Part shown: one piece after another, positions 6,970 through 7,221 of the stretch | How the letters are laid out: each line of letters begins with the position of its first letter | How positions within the stretch are numbered: the first letter of the stretch is position 1 | Assembly: GCA_006226265.1 (NCBI GenBank) | Contig: SBHH01000191.1 | Coordinates: 1-7,221, forward strand | DNA: 7,221 nt | Direction: 5' to 3' | Source of the DNA: Alphaproteobacteria bacterium | GTDB lineage: Bacteria; Pseudomonadota; Alphaproteobacteria; Sneathiellales; Sneathiellaceae | Notes under the pieces: generated by a model | Seen by the model: the letters and a program-made list of their open reading frames with translations, nothing else | Databases searched by the model: none | What the model was told of the DNA's origin: nothing | Translations under genes and position numbers: made by a program

Positions 6970-6997
6970 TTTCTATATGAGAATAGTTTTCTGTCAA
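6970..6997 (-). promoter_or_regulatory. Candidate sigma70-type promoter of the six-gene cluster
   Basis: On the minus strand a perfect TTGACA lies at 6997-6992. The best-spaced -10 candidate is TAGAAA at 6975-6970 with a 16-nt spacer, which matches the consensus at only four of six bases. TATAGA at 6977-6972 matches better, but its spacer is only 14 nt. A weak -10 next to a perfect -35 would fit a promoter that needs an activator or is tightly controlled. Transcription would start near 6963, giving a leader of about 40 nt before the E1 alpha ATG at 6922. No experimental support exists here. Confidence 0.5.
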
Positions 6998-7004
6998 GAG
7001 AATA
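6979..7004 (-). repeat. Tandem TATTCTC repeat flanking the -35 box
   Basis: On the minus strand the heptamer TATTCTC occurs at 7004-6998, directly abutting TTGACA, and again at 6985-6979 inside the promoter spacer. The two copies are 19 bp apart start to start. This is near, but not exactly, two helical turns, so one protein dimer could touch both on one face. The same heptamer also occurs near the other end of the window (149-155 read on the opposite strand), so chance is a real possibility. Confidence 0.4.
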
Positions 7005-7025
7005 TACATTTGGAAAGAAGGACAC

Positions 7026-7041
7026 CAGGTGCGCCGACCTG
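7026..7041. promoter_or_regulatory. Inverted repeat CAGGT-N6-ACCTG
   Basis: CAGGT at 7026-7030 and ACCTG at 7037-7041 are perfect complements with the centre GCGCCG. Its half-site AGGT/ACCT recurs in the AAGGTCTGACCTT dyad 32 bp further upstream, so the two could be sites for one regulator with different spacing. It lies about 30 bp upstream of the -35 box, a typical activator position. On its own a 5-bp half-site is weak evidence. Confidence 0.3.
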
Positions 7042-7059
7042 CTTGCGATCACGGAGAGC

Positions 7060-7072
7060 AAGGTCTGACCTT
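7060..7072. promoter_or_regulatory. AAGGTC-T-GACCTT dyad, candidate GntR/FadR-type operator
   Basis: AAGGTC (7060-7065) and GACCTT (7067-7072) form a 13-bp perfect dyad around one base. The core GGTCTGACC fits the GGTnnnACC pattern of operators bound by FadR-subfamily GntR regulators such as FadR and PdhR (known from the literature), although the flanking T/A of their TGGTnnnACCA consensus is A/T here. The site lies about 70 bp upstream of the -35 box. Three T residues follow on the plus strand, so a weak rightward terminator (5-bp stem, 3-nt loop) is an alternative reading. Confidence 0.4.
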
Positions 7073-7221
7073 TTTCAGAAAGATCGAAAAGACAACCATG
7101 AAAAATCAAGGCGGCCTCTCAATGAACCTGTTGCGCGGTAAATATGAGTGCTTTAGAAAGGCGGAAATTTGCAAAACTGTTTAAAACAAGATTGCGGTTT
7201 TTATTTCAGGTAATGTTTATT

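Larger units (their letters stand above)
6923..7221. other. Non-coding upstream control region of the cluster
   Basis: These 299 bases lead into the first gene and contain no convincing coding sequence. They are much more AT-rich than the genes. Reading toward the operon they contain a GGTCTGACC dyad, a CAGGT-N6-ACCTG dyad, a tandem TATTCTC repeat around a TTGACA box, and a TTATTG-N4-CAATAA inverted repeat just before the start codon. The outer part (about 7100-7221) shows nothing I can name. The only start-to-stop frame on the plus strand there (7098-7184) has 28 codons and no good ribosome binding site. Confidence 0.6.

Noticed and set aside
6923..7009. N-terminal extension of E1 alpha from an ATG at 7009
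   Set aside because: It has no Shine-Dalgarno, the extra 29 residues have no family counterpart, and the segment contains the promoter and the TTATTG palindrome.
7098..7184. A 28-codon plus-strand ORF in the upstream region
   Set aside because: It has only a weak upstream purine stretch, no recognisable sequence, and a length easily reached by chance.
1..7221. CRISPR array, tRNA/rRNA genes, insertion sequence or phage integration signs
   Set aside because: No regularly spaced repeats, no tRNA-like folds, no transposase or integrase reading frame, and no terminal inverted repeats were seen; the cluster looks like ordinary chromosomal metabolic DNA.

Overview
The window holds one compact, leftward (minus-strand) gene cluster of six genes occupying about 194-6922, with short non-coding flanks on both sides. 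Read in transcription order from right to left it encodes: a thiamine-diphosphate dehydrogenase E1 alpha subunit, its E1 beta subunit, an enoyl-CoA hydratase, a lipoyl-bearing E2 acyltransferase, an acyl-CoA dehydrogenase and an AMP-forming acyl-CoA synthetase. Gaps are -4 to 29 nt, so a single transcript is very likely. All six proteins look complete and cytosolic; none has a signal peptide or a membrane segment. Codon choice is GC-rich, the intergenic DNA is clearly more AT-rich, and the protein style suggests an alphaproteobacterium. That taxonomic guess is inference, because no marker gene is present.

The cluster joins two chemistries. E1 alpha, E1 beta and E2 form the core of a 2-oxoacid (or acetoin-type) dehydrogenase that releases an acyl-CoA. 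The ligase, acyl-CoA dehydrogenase and hydratase form the first half of a beta-oxidation-like route: acid to acyl-CoA, to enoyl-CoA, to 3-hydroxyacyl-CoA. The arrangement recalls branched-chain amino acid breakdown, where an oxoacid dehydrogenase feeds an acyl-CoA dehydrogenase and a hydratase. The E1 alpha sequence, however, looks more like the acetoin-dehydrogenase-type branch than a classical branched-chain E1. The true substrate cannot be read from the sequence. No E3 (dihydrolipoamide dehydrogenase), hydroxyacyl-CoA dehydrogenase, thiolase or regulator gene is present in the window.

The right flank (6923-7221) is AT-rich, has no convincing gene, and is dense in candidate control signals. 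These are a perfect TTGACA -35 box with a weak -10, a tandem TATTCTC repeat around it, a perfect TTATTG-N4-CAATAA inverted repeat between promoter and start codon, and further upstream a GGTCTGACC dyad of the kind bound by FadR/PdhR-type GntR regulators. The left flank (1-193) has one imperfect hairpin without a U-tract and a lone TTGACA facing out of the window.

The most interesting points are the hydratase gene inserted between E1 beta and E2 with an ATGA overlap, the acyl-CoA dehydrogenase whose catalytic glutamate appears to sit at the isovaleryl-CoA dehydrogenase position, and the set of upstream dyads.
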